From contig JAJYYA010000032.1 of assembly GCA_021801345.1 (NCBI GenBank), positions 1 to 33,080 of the forward strand: DNA of 33,080 nucleotides. The letters are read 5' to 3'. Shown in pieces: positions 8,717 through 17,521 of the stretch. The position numbers and the translations under genes were made by a program. How positions within the stretch are numbered: the stretch's first letter is position 1; each line of letters opens with the position of its first letter. Below the pieces are notes generated by a model. The model was not told the DNA's origin and made no database searches. It worked only from the letters and a program-made list of their open reading frames with translations. The stretch is from Nitrospirota bacterium. Lineage in GTDB: Bacteria; Nitrospirota; Leptospirillia; Leptospirillales; Leptospirillaceae.

Positions 8717-9786
8717 GATCCGTCAGTGTTTCGGAGATTCTTCAATTGATTACAACCGGCCTTCCCGTCCAAGATTGCGATTTCTCGGGACTTGACCTTT
8801 CCGGTGTTAATCTTTCAAGGGCAATCTTTCTCAATTGCAAAGCCTCAGAGACGCAATTTTCCGAGGTAACGGCTCAAGGAGCGCTTTTCAAAGGGTGTGA
8901 ACTGAACAGAACAATTTGGACACGAGCCAGACTCCTGAAAACCGTATTTCTCGATTGTATTTTTTTGGAAGGACTTTTAAGTGAAATTGACGGAACCGCG
9001 GCTCGCTGGGTCTCCACACAACTTTCCAAGACCCGATTTGAACATGCGAACCTTGAGCGTGCCTCATTTATTAAAGGATCCTTTGAAAATACCATTTTTA
9101 CCGAGTCAAACCTTGAAAAAACATCTTTTGTGGAAGGGACGTTCGAGAACACGAATTTCTCTAGGGCCCGTCTTGTCAAAACCGTTTATATCAATCCAGA
9201 CCTCTCCAACTCCCTCTTTGCCGGAGCCACCTTCGACAACCCGATCTTCGTCAAGGCGAACCTGTCGGGCCTCAACTTCTCCGGGATGCAGCTTCCCAAG
9301 ATCCAGGCCAGCGGATGCGACCTCTCCGGGACGCGCTGGATCGGCTCCGACGTCTCCCTGGGGAACTTCTACCAGTCCAACCTGACGGGGGCCGACTTCA
9401 CCCGGGCCATCGGAGAAAAAGCTCTTTTCACCGAGTCCACTCTTACCGATGTTTCGGCTCCCGGAGCGCGCCTATCGATGGCCTCCTTTCAGAAGGTCGA
9501 TGCCTCCGGCGCAAATTTCTCGGGGGCCGACCTCTCGTTTTCTCCCTGGACCGGAGCCCGGTGCCTGCAGTCCGACTTTTCGAATGCGAACCTGGCCTTT
9601 TCCGATTTTTCCCACGCCGACTTGTCCTCCGCCACCTTCCAGGGGGCCAGCCTCGGCCGCTCGACCTTCCATCGCGCCAAGGAGTCCACCGCCGACTTTA
9701 CGGGCTCGACGAGGACCCTTGCCCGAGCGGAAGATCCAGAGCGCGGGGAGGCCGAAGACTTTCAGCCCAGAACTTTTGAATCATAG
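8713..9786 (+). CDS. Pentapeptide repeat protein in the T6SS cassette
   Basis: This 357-residue protein is almost wholly pentapeptide repeat, beginning near residue 20 (CDFSGLDLSGVNLSRAIF) and continuing to about residue 335 (ADFTGSTRTLAR). About 60 repeat units would give a square beta-solenoid of some 15 coils. There is no signal peptide or membrane segment. It is translationally coupled to the DUF2169 gene by an ATGA overlap, and the two solenoids may form a pair. Pentapeptide proteins can be DNA mimics, scaffolds or secreted effectors; the sequence does not decide between these. The gene is a compositional mosaic: the first 150 codons or so are AT-rich (about 32% GC at 9061-9120), while from about 9200 it matches the GC-rich T6SS genes (60% at 9241-9300). 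Confidence 0.85.
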   Translation: MRSVSVSEILQLITTGLPVQDCDFSGLDLSGVNLSRAIFLNCKASETQFSEVTAQGALFKGCELNRTIWTRARLLKTVFLDCIFLEGLLSEIDGTAARWVSTQLSKTRFEHANLERASFIKGSFENTIFTESNLEKTSFVEGTFENTNFSRARLVKTVYINPDLSNSLFAGATFDNPIFVKANLSGLNFSGMQLPKIQASGCDLSGTRWIGSDVSLGNFYQSNLTGADFTRAIGEKALFTESTLTDVSAPGARLSMASFQKVDASGANFSGADLSFSPWTGARCLQSDFSNANLAFSDFSHADLSSATFQGASLGRSTFHRAKESTADFTGSTRTLARAEDPERGEAEDFQPRTFES

Positions 9787-9794
9787 GAGGTCCC

Positions 9795-10454
9795 ATGAGT
9801 CCTGAACTTCTTTCCGCTCCTCCCGAGACGCAAACTTTTCTCCGGATGGGTCTTGTGACGCGCTTTTCCCAGAATAGTGTTGAGGTTGCGCTAGACGGGG
9901 AAATCCACACGGCCATCCGCACCTCCGGTTGCGTGGTGGATCCCCGGCCAGGGGATCTGGTTGTTCTTTTCGTTCCGGAGGGCCATCTTCCCGTCGTCCT
10001 CGCGATCGTCGATGCGGGGAAAGTGGCTGAATCCTCTCCCAGAACCATGCGGTTTCCCGAGGGCCTCGTCATGAATGTTTCGGGTCATCCCTTGACCCTG
10101 AACGCCCAGGAGGGTCTCGAGATCGACTCCCCGGAAACACTTATCCGGAGCGGACGACTTTCGGGTCAGTTTTCTGAGTGCGAGGTCGTCTCCGGCACAT
10201 TGACGCTAACAGGGGGAGTTCTCTCACTTATCGGAGAGACGGTCAGACACGTCGCCAAGTCTCTTGAACGGGTGGCCCAATGGCTTCACGACCGGGCCCA
10301 TGGGTCGATCCGGGAGATCGAGACCCTCGACCGGCATACCTCCGGAGAGACGACGATCGAGTCGGACTCCCTCGTCTCGATCCAGTCCAAAACCACGCTT
10401 GTCGCAAGCGAGGAGCTCGTGAAGATCGACTCCGACCAGATCCATCTCGGATAG
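9795..10454 (+). CDS. DUF3540 protein with OB-like fold, T6SS cassette
   Basis: This 219-residue protein fits the DUF3540 family often found beside DUF2169 and DUF4150 genes in T6SS loci. Residues about 15-80 (GLVTRFSQNSVEVALDGEIH, then GCVVDPRPGDLVVLFVPEG, LPVVLAIVDAG) look like a small OB or baseplate-hub fold comparable to the gp5 part of VgrG. Residues about 95-170 contain strand patterns (LTLNAQEGLEIDSPETLI, GTLTLTGGVLSLIG) leading into a helix (VRHVAKSLERVAQWLHDRAH). The C-terminus (TTIESDSLVSIQSKTTLV, VKIDSDQIHLG) is again beta-helical, like a DUF2345 needle. A strong AGGAGG site lies just before ATG 9795. I infer a spike accessory or VgrG-like connector to the DUF4150 tip; its exact molecular function is unknown. 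Confidence 0.8.
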   Translation: MSPELLSAPPETQTFLRMGLVTRFSQNSVEVALDGEIHTAIRTSGCVVDPRPGDLVVLFVPEGHLPVVLAIVDAGKVAESSPRTMRFPEGLVMNVSGHPLTLNAQEGLEIDSPETLIRSGRLSGQFSECEVVSGTLTLTGGVLSLIGETVRHVAKSLERVAQWLHDRAHGSIREIETLDRHTSGETTIESDSLVSIQSKTTLVASEELVKIDSDQIHLG

Positions 10455-10472
10455 AACAAAAAGGAGATCCCT

Positions 10473-10868
10473 ATGTTTGCCAACTGTCAGATGGGGGGGA
10501 TGTCGCTGGGGTTTCCCGACGTCTGCAACACGCCCGTATTGGGGGTGCCCGTTCCGATACCCTACCCCAATATCTCGACCAACCCGATGGGGATTCCGCC
10601 GGTTCCCAACATCCTCTTCGGGGGGGCTCCCGCCCAGAATCTCCTGACCGAGGTTCCCCTCACCCAGGGGGACGATGCGGGGCTCGAGGGGGGAATCCTC
10701 TGCGGAATGGACATGGGACCCGCCCGATGCATCGACGGCTCCTTCACGGTCCTCGTGGGAGGGGCTCCGGCCACGCGCCTCACCTCTGTGACCCTCCAGA
10801 ACATGATCAACGCACCGGGAGTCTGCCTGGTTCCCGCGCAGCTTACCGTTCTTATGTTAGCCCCCTAG
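10473..10868 (+). CDS. DUF4150 PAAR-like spike tip protein
   Basis: This 131-residue protein matches DUF4150, a PAAR-like family that caps VgrG and sharpens the T6SS spike. Recognisable segments are the N-terminal MFANCQMGGMSLGFPDVCNT, the PVPIPYPNIS motif, the LTQGDDAGLEGG segment (commonly STGDEAG..GG) and the closing S/T-rich and NAPG stretches. The protein consists of the tip domain alone: no toxin domain is fused at either end. If it carries cargo, this must bind non-covalently, perhaps through the DUF2169 fusion protein upstream. It has an AGGAG site before ATG 10473 and lies 18 bases after the DUF3540 gene and 25 bases before tssJ, so it is part of the operon. Confidence 0.9.
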   Translation: MFANCQMGGMSLGFPDVCNTPVLGVPVPIPYPNISTNPMGIPPVPNILFGGAPAQNLLTEVPLTQGDDAGLEGGILCGMDMGPARCIDGSFTVLVGGAPATRLTSVTLQNMINAPGVCLVPAQLTVLMLAP

Positions 10869-10893
10869 GGATAGATTAAGGAGTGACGCTTTC

Positions 10894-11541
10894 ATGAAAA
10901 CACGAACCATGTCCGTCCGACCGGGCCGGCTGTTTGCGGTTCTGATCTTGGCGGGCCTGATGGGACTTGCCTCCTGCACCTCCGTCCACACCGAGACAAG
11001 TCCGAACGAAGGCGTCCAGAAGAAGGTCCACTGGTCCTTCAAGAAACGGGCCGTGACTCTCGACGTTTATGCCGATCTCGATCTCAACCTCTCGGACAAA
11101 CGGCCTCATACGCTGGTCGTCGGGATCATGGAGTTTCAGGATCCGAACGCCTTTCTGGCTCTGGTCCAGGATCCGGACCGGGCCATGGAGACTTTGGCGG
11201 CGGGGAAGAAAAGGACAGGAATTCTCGGAATGTGGCGATTTATTGTCCCTCCCGGCGCCCATCAGTTGCTGGCGGTCGACCGGATGCACCATGCGAAGTA
11301 CCTGGGGGTGATTGCGGGGTATTCCGACTACTCATTGAAGAAGGACATCCTCCTTCGTCCCTTTCCTGTCACAGTCGAACGCTCTGGTGTCATATTCCGG
11401 AGCAACCATTACCGTCCGGCTCCGACGTTCGTTTCCATCTGGCTGGGGAGCCGACACTTGCTGGGGATGGCGATTTTTGACCACCGAAAGAAGGCCGAAA
11501 GGATGAACAGACATCGTTCGGCCACCATGAAGCCCCTTTGA
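10894..11541 (+). CDS. tssJ: T6SS outer-membrane lipoprotein TssJ
   Basis: This 215-residue lipoprotein would anchor the TssJLM trans-envelope complex to the outer membrane and bind the periplasmic end of TssM. A lipoprotein signal runs from residue 1 to 27 (hydrophobic FAVLILAGLMGLA) with the lipobox LASC and acyl-accepting Cys28; the next residues are Thr-Ser, with no Asp sorting signal for inner-membrane retention. The mature part has the strand pattern of the SciN/TssJ beta-sandwich (AVTLDVYADLDLNL, HTLVVGIMEFQDPNAFLAL, YLGVIAGYSDYS). It is longer than the typical 150-180 residues, mainly by a basic C-terminal tail. The start is supported by AAGGAG before ATG 10894. It lies between the spike cassette and tssK, the usual place for tssJ. 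Confidence 0.93.
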   Translation: MKTRTMSVRPGRLFAVLILAGLMGLASCTSVHTETSPNEGVQKKVHWSFKKRAVTLDVYADLDLNLSDKRPHTLVVGIMEFQDPNAFLALVQDPDRAMETLAAGKKRTGILGMWRFIVPPGAHQLLAVDRMHHAKYLGVIAGYSDYSLKKDILLRPFPVTVERSGVIFRSNHYRPAPTFVSIWLGSRHLLGMAIFDHRKKAERMNRHRSATMKPL

Positions 11542-11575
11542 CGATCACTGAGGAGACGGAAGGAGTCATCGCATC

Positions 11576-12958
11576 ATGAAATCCCTGAAACCGATCTACT
11601 GGCATCAAGGGCTCTTCCTTCAGCCCCAGCACTTTCAGCTGACGGACCTTTTGCAGCAGGCTCTGGCCCGCCCCTACCTCGACGTAACGATTCCCTTCGG
11701 GTGGGGGGTTCGGGAAATCGACATCCAGGCCTCGGCCCTTTCTAGGGGGACAGGTCACGTCAACGCCTTCAGCGCGGTCTTTCAGGACGGGACCTATGTA
11801 CAGTTTCCGGGAAATGCCGTTATTTTGCCCAGATCCTTCGAAAAGGACTGGACCTATCGGGACCGTCCGCTCACGATCTACGCGGGACTCCGGCGATTTG
11901 AGGAGAACGCCTCCAACGTCACCACCATCGGAAGCCTCGATGCGGAAGGGGGGGAGACCCGGTTTGTCACCCTTCCCGACCCCGAAGAGGTTCGGGATCT
12001 TTACGGGAACGGACCCGATGCCCTGGTCAAGAGTCTTTATTTCAACATCCGCCTGTTCTGGGACAGCGAGATCCAGCACCTCGACTCGTACAACCTGATC
12101 CCAGTCGCCCAGGTCCTGTGGGACGGGGGGGCGATCAAGGTCAGTCCCACGTTCATTCCTCCCGCCCTTTCCCTGTCGGCTTCCCGGACCCTTTCGGGGC
12201 TGGCCCAGGAGATCCGGAACGAGTGCGCGAGCCGCGCCCGGCAACTCGAAGAGTTCAAGAGCTCCGGCGAGGAGCGGGGGGAGGGCTCCGAGGGGGGGAA
12301 TATCACCTATCTGCTCGCCCTTCGGACATTGAACCGCTACGTTCCCCTTCTCTATCAATACACCGAAAGCGATCCTCTTCACCCCTGGCATCTCTACGGG
12401 GTCCTGAGACAGATGATCGGAGAGCTCAGCACCTTCTCGAGCAGCATCAATCTCTTCGGAGAGTCCGACGTCTTTAAGGAACCCCTTCCGCCTTACGTCC
12501 ACGAGGATATCTGGGGGTGCATGAGCAGAGCCCAAAGCGTTCTCTTCACGCTTCTCAACAGTCTGACGATCGGGGCCGACCTTCTCGTGCGCCTCGAGGC
12601 GAAAGGCGACGCCTTCCAGGCCACCCTTTCCCAGTCCTTCTTCTCTCCCCGGACGCGGTATTACCTCGCCATCCGGACCGAGGAGGACGCCGGAACGCTC
12701 CTCTCCTCCTTCATGGACACCGCCAAGGTGGGTACGCCCTCCCTTATGGACACGCTGATTCGTCGTGCGCTTCCGGGCGTCGAGCTGTCTCCGATGAGCG
12801 GGCCTCCCTCCGGACTTCCCAGGAGGCTTAATACCCATTATTTCCGGATCGAAACCCGCGACAATGTCTGGGATTCCATCCGGCAGGAGGAGGCGATCCA
12901 GATATTCTGGCCGACAGCCCCCACCGGAACCACCATCGATCTGATCGGAGTGAAATGA
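11576..12958 (+). CDS. tssK: T6SS baseplate-membrane connector TssK
   Basis: This 460-residue cytoplasmic protein matches TssK (ImpJ/VasE), which links the baseplate to the TssJLM membrane complex and is related to phage receptor-binding proteins. The signature start is clear: KPIYWHQGLFLQPQHFQLTD, the conserved WHEGMFLRPQHFQ-type motif. The central part contains long helices (LSGLAQEIRNECASRARQLE) and LRTLNRYVPLLYQYTE, followed by HPWHLYGVLRQMIGEL, which is also typical. The C-terminal head, with LPRRLNTHYFRIET and the ending WDSIRQEEAIQIFWP, would contact TssL/TssM. Length is normal for the family (about 440-460). ATG 11576 is preceded by GGAAGGAG. Its stop overlaps the tssL start by four bases. 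Confidence 0.96.
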   Translation: MKSLKPIYWHQGLFLQPQHFQLTDLLQQALARPYLDVTIPFGWGVREIDIQASALSRGTGHVNAFSAVFQDGTYVQFPGNAVILPRSFEKDWTYRDRPLTIYAGLRRFEENASNVTTIGSLDAEGGETRFVTLPDPEEVRDLYGNGPDALVKSLYFNIRLFWDSEIQHLDSYNLIPVAQVLWDGGAIKVSPTFIPPALSLSASRTLSGLAQEIRNECASRARQLEEFKSSGEERGEGSEGGNITYLLALRTLNRYVPLLYQYTESDPLHPWHLYGVLRQMIGELSTFSSSINLFGESDVFKEPLPPYVHEDIWGCMSRAQSVLFTLLNSLTIGADLLVRLEAKGDAFQATLSQSFFSPRTRYYLAIRTEEDAGTLLSSFMDTAKVGTPSLMDTLIRRALPGVELSPMSGPPSGLPRRLNTHYFRIETRDNVWDSIRQEEAIQIFWPTAPTGTTIDLIGVK

Positions 12959-13632
12959 TGGGCGCTCTTTCCGACTACTACGTTCCCATCGCCGCCTGGG
13001 TCAAGGACCGGCTTCTGGCAGGAACGCTGGCCTCTCCGATCGAGGTCAAAGCCGAGATCACCTCCCGGATCGAGAAGGCGCGGCGGGCAACCCAGGAAGA
13101 CGGAATCGAGGAGAAGCTCTTCGAGGCCGGTCTCTTCCCCGTCGTCGTCTGGATCGACGAAAGTCTCATGTGTTCCGACTGGCCTGGAGCGAACGAATGG
13201 AGATCGATGCTCCTTCAGAAGGCTCATTTCAATATCGTCAACGGGGGGGTTGAATTTTTCCGGAGGCTGAACGCGCTGGGTCCCGAGCCGACCGACCGGG
13301 AGGTCCTGGCCGTCTATTATATGGCTCTCCATCTCGGCTTTCAGGGGCAATACGGGATGAAGGGCGGGGACAATTCTTCCATACAGGTTCGTCAGCGTCT
13401 TCAGAATCTCCTTGAACCGGCGCGCCTCTCGGAGGGGGAGTCCCTTTTTCCCGGCGTTCTTCCGGCTTCCATGGCGCTTTCCGATGCAGGATCATACGTC
13501 CGGAACCGAAACCGCCGGCTTAGGACGATTCTCCTTTGGGGTACGCCTCCGGGAATCCTTCTGATTCTCTTTTTGGTCTTTGATCGGATCATCCATCAGA
13601 TGGTTCAAAACGTACTCATTCATCTTTATTGA
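12955..13632 (+). CDS. tssL: T6SS inner-membrane protein TssL (DotU-like)
   Basis: This 225-residue protein matches the DotU/IcmH-type TssL, an inner-membrane component with its main domain in the cytoplasm, which recruits TssK. Residues about 1-180 form the helical cytoplasmic domain, with the conserved FPVVVWIDESLMCSDWPGAN stretch, then NVYEFFRRLNAL-like and EVLAVYYMALHLGFQGQYG segments. One membrane anchor lies near residues 188-208 (ILLWGTPPGILLILFLVF) with only about 15 residues after it. There is no fused OmpA/peptidoglycan-binding domain, so cell-wall anchoring, if any, comes from another protein. The ATG overlaps the tssK stop, and tssM starts 19 bases after the TGA. Confidence 0.95.
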   Translation: MMGALSDYYVPIAAWVKDRLLAGTLASPIEVKAEITSRIEKARRATQEDGIEEKLFEAGLFPVVVWIDESLMCSDWPGANEWRSMLLQKAHFNIVNGGVEFFRRLNALGPEPTDREVLAVYYMALHLGFQGQYGMKGGDNSSIQVRQRLQNLLEPARLSEGESLFPGVLPASMALSDAGSYVRNRNRRLRTILLWGTPPGILLILFLVFDRIIHQMVQNVLIHLY

Positions 13633-13651
13633 TTCCGGAGGACTGGGCTCC

Positions 13652-16600
13652 ATGCTAAAGAAGATTCTGAAGCCCCTTTTTTCCCTGATTCTGGCCATTG
13701 CCCTCTTTGCCTTGGTCTGGTTGGGGGGAATATGGGCCCATTGGCCGATCCAGGTGTCGATTCCCGTCGCCTTTGTGGTCGTCGTGCTGTTTTTTTCCGC
13801 TCGCCGGATCGTTCGTTTCGTCCAGAGGAAGGTCGCCCAGGCAAAGCTGAGACGCTCCGCCATGACAGACCGCAAGTCGGGGCGCCTTCTGGCGATCCAG
13901 AGCCTGTGGAAGACGGCAAAAAGGAATGTCCAGGGAGAGGGAGGACTCCTGTCGAACCCCCTGTCCACGCTTCCCTTCTACCTCGTCCTTGGAAGCAGCG
14001 GCTCGGGGAAGACGACGGTCCTTCTGAACGCCAATATTCCGATCCGTTTCCGGACGGTCGCCCGGGAGGAGATCCCCCCCCCGACCGACACCATCGAACT
14101 CATGCTCGAGGACAAGGCGATTCTCCTCGACACCTCCGGCCGCTATGTCTCGCTCGACCCCGCGGAGGACGCCTCCGCGGAGTGGTCGATGATCCTTGGC
14201 CTCCTTCATCGCACCCGTCTGAGGGAGCCGTTCAACGGAGTCGTTGTGACGCTTTCGGTCGAGGAGCTCTGGACGCTCGATCCGGTCAAGTTGTCGCAGC
14301 TCTCCCAGAATGTCCGGCAGAGGATCGACTCGCTGATTCGGACGCTTCATGTGAGCTTCCCGGTCTACATCATGATCACCAAGCTTGACCTGTTGGGGGG
14401 CTTCAGGCCTTACCTCAACTCCATCCCGATCTCCCAGACCGGCGAGATGATGGGGGTTCTCTCAAGCCCGTCCGAATCTTGGGAGGAGACCTTGAGCCGC
14501 GGAATTCAGGAGGTGACCGAAAGGGTCAAGTCCCTGATGTTCCGTCGGGCGGAGGCGCCGCAGACCGACCCCGAAGCGCTGGTCTTCCCGCTTGAAATTG
14601 CGGCTCTCGAGCCTCTGTTGGAGCCTTTTTTCAAGGGGTTGTTCGAACCCTCTCCCTACCTCCATCTCCCGAAGTTCAGAGGCTTCTTCTTCTCGAGCGG
14701 CATCTTTGGAACTCCGAAATTTTCCCAGATTCTCGGCCACGACTTTGCCAAGGGACGAGTCGGCGAGGTGGAGATCATCGATCGCTCCGGGACGGCTCTT
14801 CCCGCAAAGACCTCTTCCAAGGCCGGATCGCTTCCCTCTCTTCCGGGAAGCGCCATTGGTTCTGGAGGGCTTGTGAAGGGGGCTGGGAAGGGCTTTTCCC
14901 TGCTGTCGGGAGCCTTTCTCAAAGACTTCTTTACCCGTCGCCTTCCGGAAGACAGGGACCTGGCCGTTCCCACCGGTCTGATCGCCCGATGGCGCCAGAT
15001 GTCGACGAACATCTTTCTCATGGGATGGTACGGCGCGTCCCTGGCGGTAGGAACCTACCTCGTCCTGTCCTACGTCAACGCCGCCGAGACGATCAAGGTG
15101 ATGGTCTCGCGCCAGCCGGCATCGATCAGCGTCAAGGGGGATCTCCACCAGAACATGGAGAGCATGGAGCGCTACCGGAGCCTGATCGACTGGATGGGGC
15201 AGAGGGACGCCAGCCTCTCCTCCCGCCTGCTGGCCTTTTCGCTCGAGACCGGGAGGCTTGAAGAGGCAATGAAGCACCGCTTCGACAGGGAGTTCGAGAC
15301 CGCCATTCTCCCGCAGCTGAACCTCACTTTGCGCACCAAGGTGAGAAGCCTTCTCGACGACGACCCGGACCATCGGCTTGCAGATTATGTGGACATCCTC
15401 GTTCGAAGGATCAACCTCATCAAAGACCGTGTCTCGGGAACCTCCTTTGCCGCCCTCAAGACCCGGCCTCAGCCGGGAAGCCAGGACATCGTGGATCTCG
15501 ACCCCTCGATTTCTCCCCAGGAGGCGATGCACTTTTCCGAAATCTACTTAGCCTACATCTCCTGGGCTCCCGTGGATCCGGTCCGCCAGAACCTCGACTC
15601 TCTCCAGTCTCTTCTTCTGGAGGTCGAGCAGACCCTTCCGGACTTCCATTGGCTGGCAGACTGGGTCAACGCCCGGGACGATGTCGACCGGGTCACGCTG
15701 GCGACCTTCTGGAAGGGATCCGTCAAGGACGCAGGCGACCATGTCGTTCTCCCCGCCTATACCAACAACGGAATGAAGAGGATCGAAGGGTTTCTCGCGG
15801 AGGTCCGCAAGGCCAGCCCGGAGACCTTTCCGATCGGCCATTCCACAAAAAAGTTTCTGTCCTGGTACCGCTTCCGGAAGGAGGTGGCGTGGTTCGACTA
15901 TATCCGAGGATTCTCGCACGGAGAGGATACGCTGGGGGATCTCCTCCAATGGAAGTCGGTCTTTCAGAGTCTTCCGGGATCCAAAAGCCCTTATCTCCTT
16001 CTTGCCAAGCGGCTCGACAGCGAGTTTCCCAAGACAAAGGACGACTCTCGCCGGCCATGGCGGGTTCTCCTCAGGGAGTATCTCCAGATCGCCAAATACC
16101 GGGGGCCAAGTTCGAACTTCATTTCCAGGATCCGAAGCTATGCCGCGGCCTTCAATGAATCCGGCCAGGCGGGCATCCACGGAGGAGCCGGGGTGGGTCA
16201 GCGGCAGATGAAGTCGTTGATCACTGCCGGCCAGGCCTACGCCCTTTATTCCTCGAGCCTTTCCGCGGCTGTGGCCGAGGGGATCCAGGGCCGGGGTCAC
16301 GACCTGAAGCTGGCGGGGGAATATTACGCCTATTCCCGTGCCGGATCGAAAAAAACTCCGGTGTTGATCGCGACCTCCGGCGCTCTCGATACGCTTCGCC
16401 AAAATCTCCTCACTCAGAACGATCCGGAGGAGAGTATTCTGTGGAGCCTTATCTCCGGCCCCTTCCAAACCGCCCTCGACATGATTGACAGGGAGGCGGC
16501 CTGCGCGATCCAGGACAAGTGGCTGGACAAGGTGGTCTCTCCTGCCCAGGCGACTCTTTCCAAGCGGGACCTCGACCACTTCCTGCTGGGGCAGGGGGGG

Positions 16601-17521
16601 ACGATTCCGGCGTTCATGGACAAGACCATGGCGCCCTTTGTCCGGAGAACCCCCTCCGGATACTCGCTCGTGGTTCGCGACAGGAGGTCTGTGGCCCTCA
16701 GGCCTTCGTTCATTCTCTTTATCAACGATGCCATCAACTCCAAGCGGTCTCTCGATTTGACCCAGAAGCGAAACGAAATCGTGAAAAAGAAGCGGCACCT
16801 CGACTTGGTGAACCTTCGCCAGTCTCTCGGGAAGCAAGAGCAGAGCGACCAAAAAAAGATCCTTTCCATGGCCAAGACCAAGTTTCCCGTGGTGATAAAG
16901 GCCCTCCCGACCGACGTGAATCCCGAGTCGCTCGCACGTCCCTATCTTACGCGGCTCACGCTGGCATGCGCGGAGAAAACGCATCTTCTGAACAATCTTA
17001 ACCTGCCGGTCAGAAGGTCCTGGGAATGGTCCTCGCTCACCTGCGGAAAGACCTCCCTTGAAATTCGTCTCGGCAACCTCATCCTGACCCGGGACTACAC
17101 CGGCGGCAACGGATTCATCCAGTTTCTCCAGCAGTTCTACCAGGGGAGCCTGACGCTGACGCCTGCCGACTTTCCTCTCAAGAAGAAGGCACTCGAGAAT
17201 CTTCGGGTCACCTACCTGACCATCCACTACCAGTTCAAAGGGATCCACTCCCTTCTGATCAGCTACCAGGACTACCTTCAGGCGAAGCAGTCTTTGGACA
17301 AGGTCAAGGAGAAGATCGCGCGGATCGATCAGGAGCTGGCCATTCAGGACACCAACGGGCTCGATGACCAGAAGGCGGCATTGCAAACTTTGCCGTTTGC
17401 CATGGAGCAGGTTCCGACGAACATTGCCCTGTGTCTGCCCGGAGAGAGCTCCGGGGCTTCCCCCGAAAGCGGGGGAGGAGTCACGCCCGAACCAAACACA
17501 ACCGAAGGGAGTGGAACATGA
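13652..17521 (+). CDS. tssM: T6SS inner-membrane channel protein TssM (IcmF)
   Basis: This 1289-residue protein is the IcmF-type TssM that spans the inner membrane and periplasm to meet TssJ. I chose ATG 13652, preceded by GGAGGA at 13637-13642, since the longer open frame overlaps tssL. Two membrane helices lie at residues about 6-52 (LFSLILAIALFALVWLGGI and IQVSIPVAFVVVVLFF). The cytoplasmic NTPase-like domain has an intact Walker A, GSSGSGKTT, near 113-121, and LLDTSGRYVS near 160. A third membrane helix lies near 450-475 (IFLMGWYGASLAVGTYLVL). The rest is the large periplasmic helical region, then the C-terminal TssJ-binding beta domain. Near residue 1220 (DYLQAKQSLDKVKEKIARID) there is a coiled segment. 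The length is normal for the family. The last residues are Ser/Gly/Thr-rich and the stop overlaps tssA. Confidence 0.96.
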   Translation: MLKKILKPLFSLILAIALFALVWLGGIWAHWPIQVSIPVAFVVVVLFFSARRIVRFVQRKVAQAKLRRSAMTDRKSGRLLAIQSLWKTAKRNVQGEGGLLSNPLSTLPFYLVLGSSGSGKTTVLLNANIPIRFRTVAREEIPPPTDTIELMLEDKAILLDTSGRYVSLDPAEDASAEWSMILGLLHRTRLREPFNGVVVTLSVEELWTLDPVKLSQLSQNVRQRIDSLIRTLHVSFPVYIMITKLDLLGGFRPYLNSIPISQTGEMMGVLSSPSESWEETLSRGIQEVTERVKSLMFRRAEAPQTDPEALVFPLEIAALEPLLEPFFKGLFEPSPYLHLPKFRGFFFSSGIFGTPKFSQILGHDFAKGRVGEVEIIDRSGTALPAKTSSKAGSLPSLPGSAIGSGGLVKGAGKGFSLLSGAFLKDFFTRRLPEDRDLAVPTGLIARWRQMSTNIFLMGWYGASLAVGTYLVLSYVNAAETIKVMVSRQPASISVKGDLHQNMESMERYRSLIDWMGQRDASLSSRLLAFSLETGRLEEAMKHRFDREFETAILPQLNLTLRTKVRSLLDDDPDHRLADYVDILVRRINLIKDRVSGTSFAALKTRPQPGSQDIVDLDPSISPQEAMHFSEIYLAYISWAPVDPVRQNLDSLQSLLLEVEQTLPDFHWLADWVNARDDVDRVTLATFWKGSVKDAGDHVVLPAYTNNGMKRIEGFLAEVRKASPETFPIGHSTKKFLSWYRFRKEVAWFDYIRGFSHGEDTLGDLLQWKSVFQSLPGSKSPYLLLAKRLDSEFPKTKDDSRRPWRVLLREYLQIAKYRGPSSNFISRIRSYAAAFNESGQAGIHGGAGVGQRQMKSLITAGQAYALYSSSLSAAVAEGIQGRGHDLKLAGEYYAYSRAGSKKTPVLIATSGALDTLRQNLLTQNDPEESILWSLISGPFQTALDMIDREAACAIQDKWLDKVVSPAQATLSKRDLDHFLLGQGGTIPAFMDKTMAPFVRRTPSGYSLVVRDRRSVALRPSFILFINDAINSKRSLDLTQKRNEIVKKKRHLDLVNLRQSLGKQEQSDQKKILSMAKTKFPVVIKALPTDVNPESLARPYLTRLTLACAEKTHLLNNLNLPVRRSWEWSSLTCGKTSLEIRLGNLILTRDYTGGNGFIQFLQQFYQGSLTLTPADFPLKKKALENLRVTYLTIHYQFKGIHSLLISYQDYLQAKQSLDKVKEKIARIDQELAIQDTNGLDDQKAALQTLPFAMEQVPTNIALCLPGESSGASPESGGGVTPEPNTTEGSGT

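Noticed and set aside
13580-13651. Upstream start of tssM at 13580
   Set aside because: This lies within the tssL C-terminal membrane segment; ATG 13652 has a GGAGGA site at the right distance.
17431-17517. Upstream start of tssA at 17431
   Set aside because: The added residues are basic and read inside the tssM end; ATG 17518 overlaps the tssM stop in the usual way.
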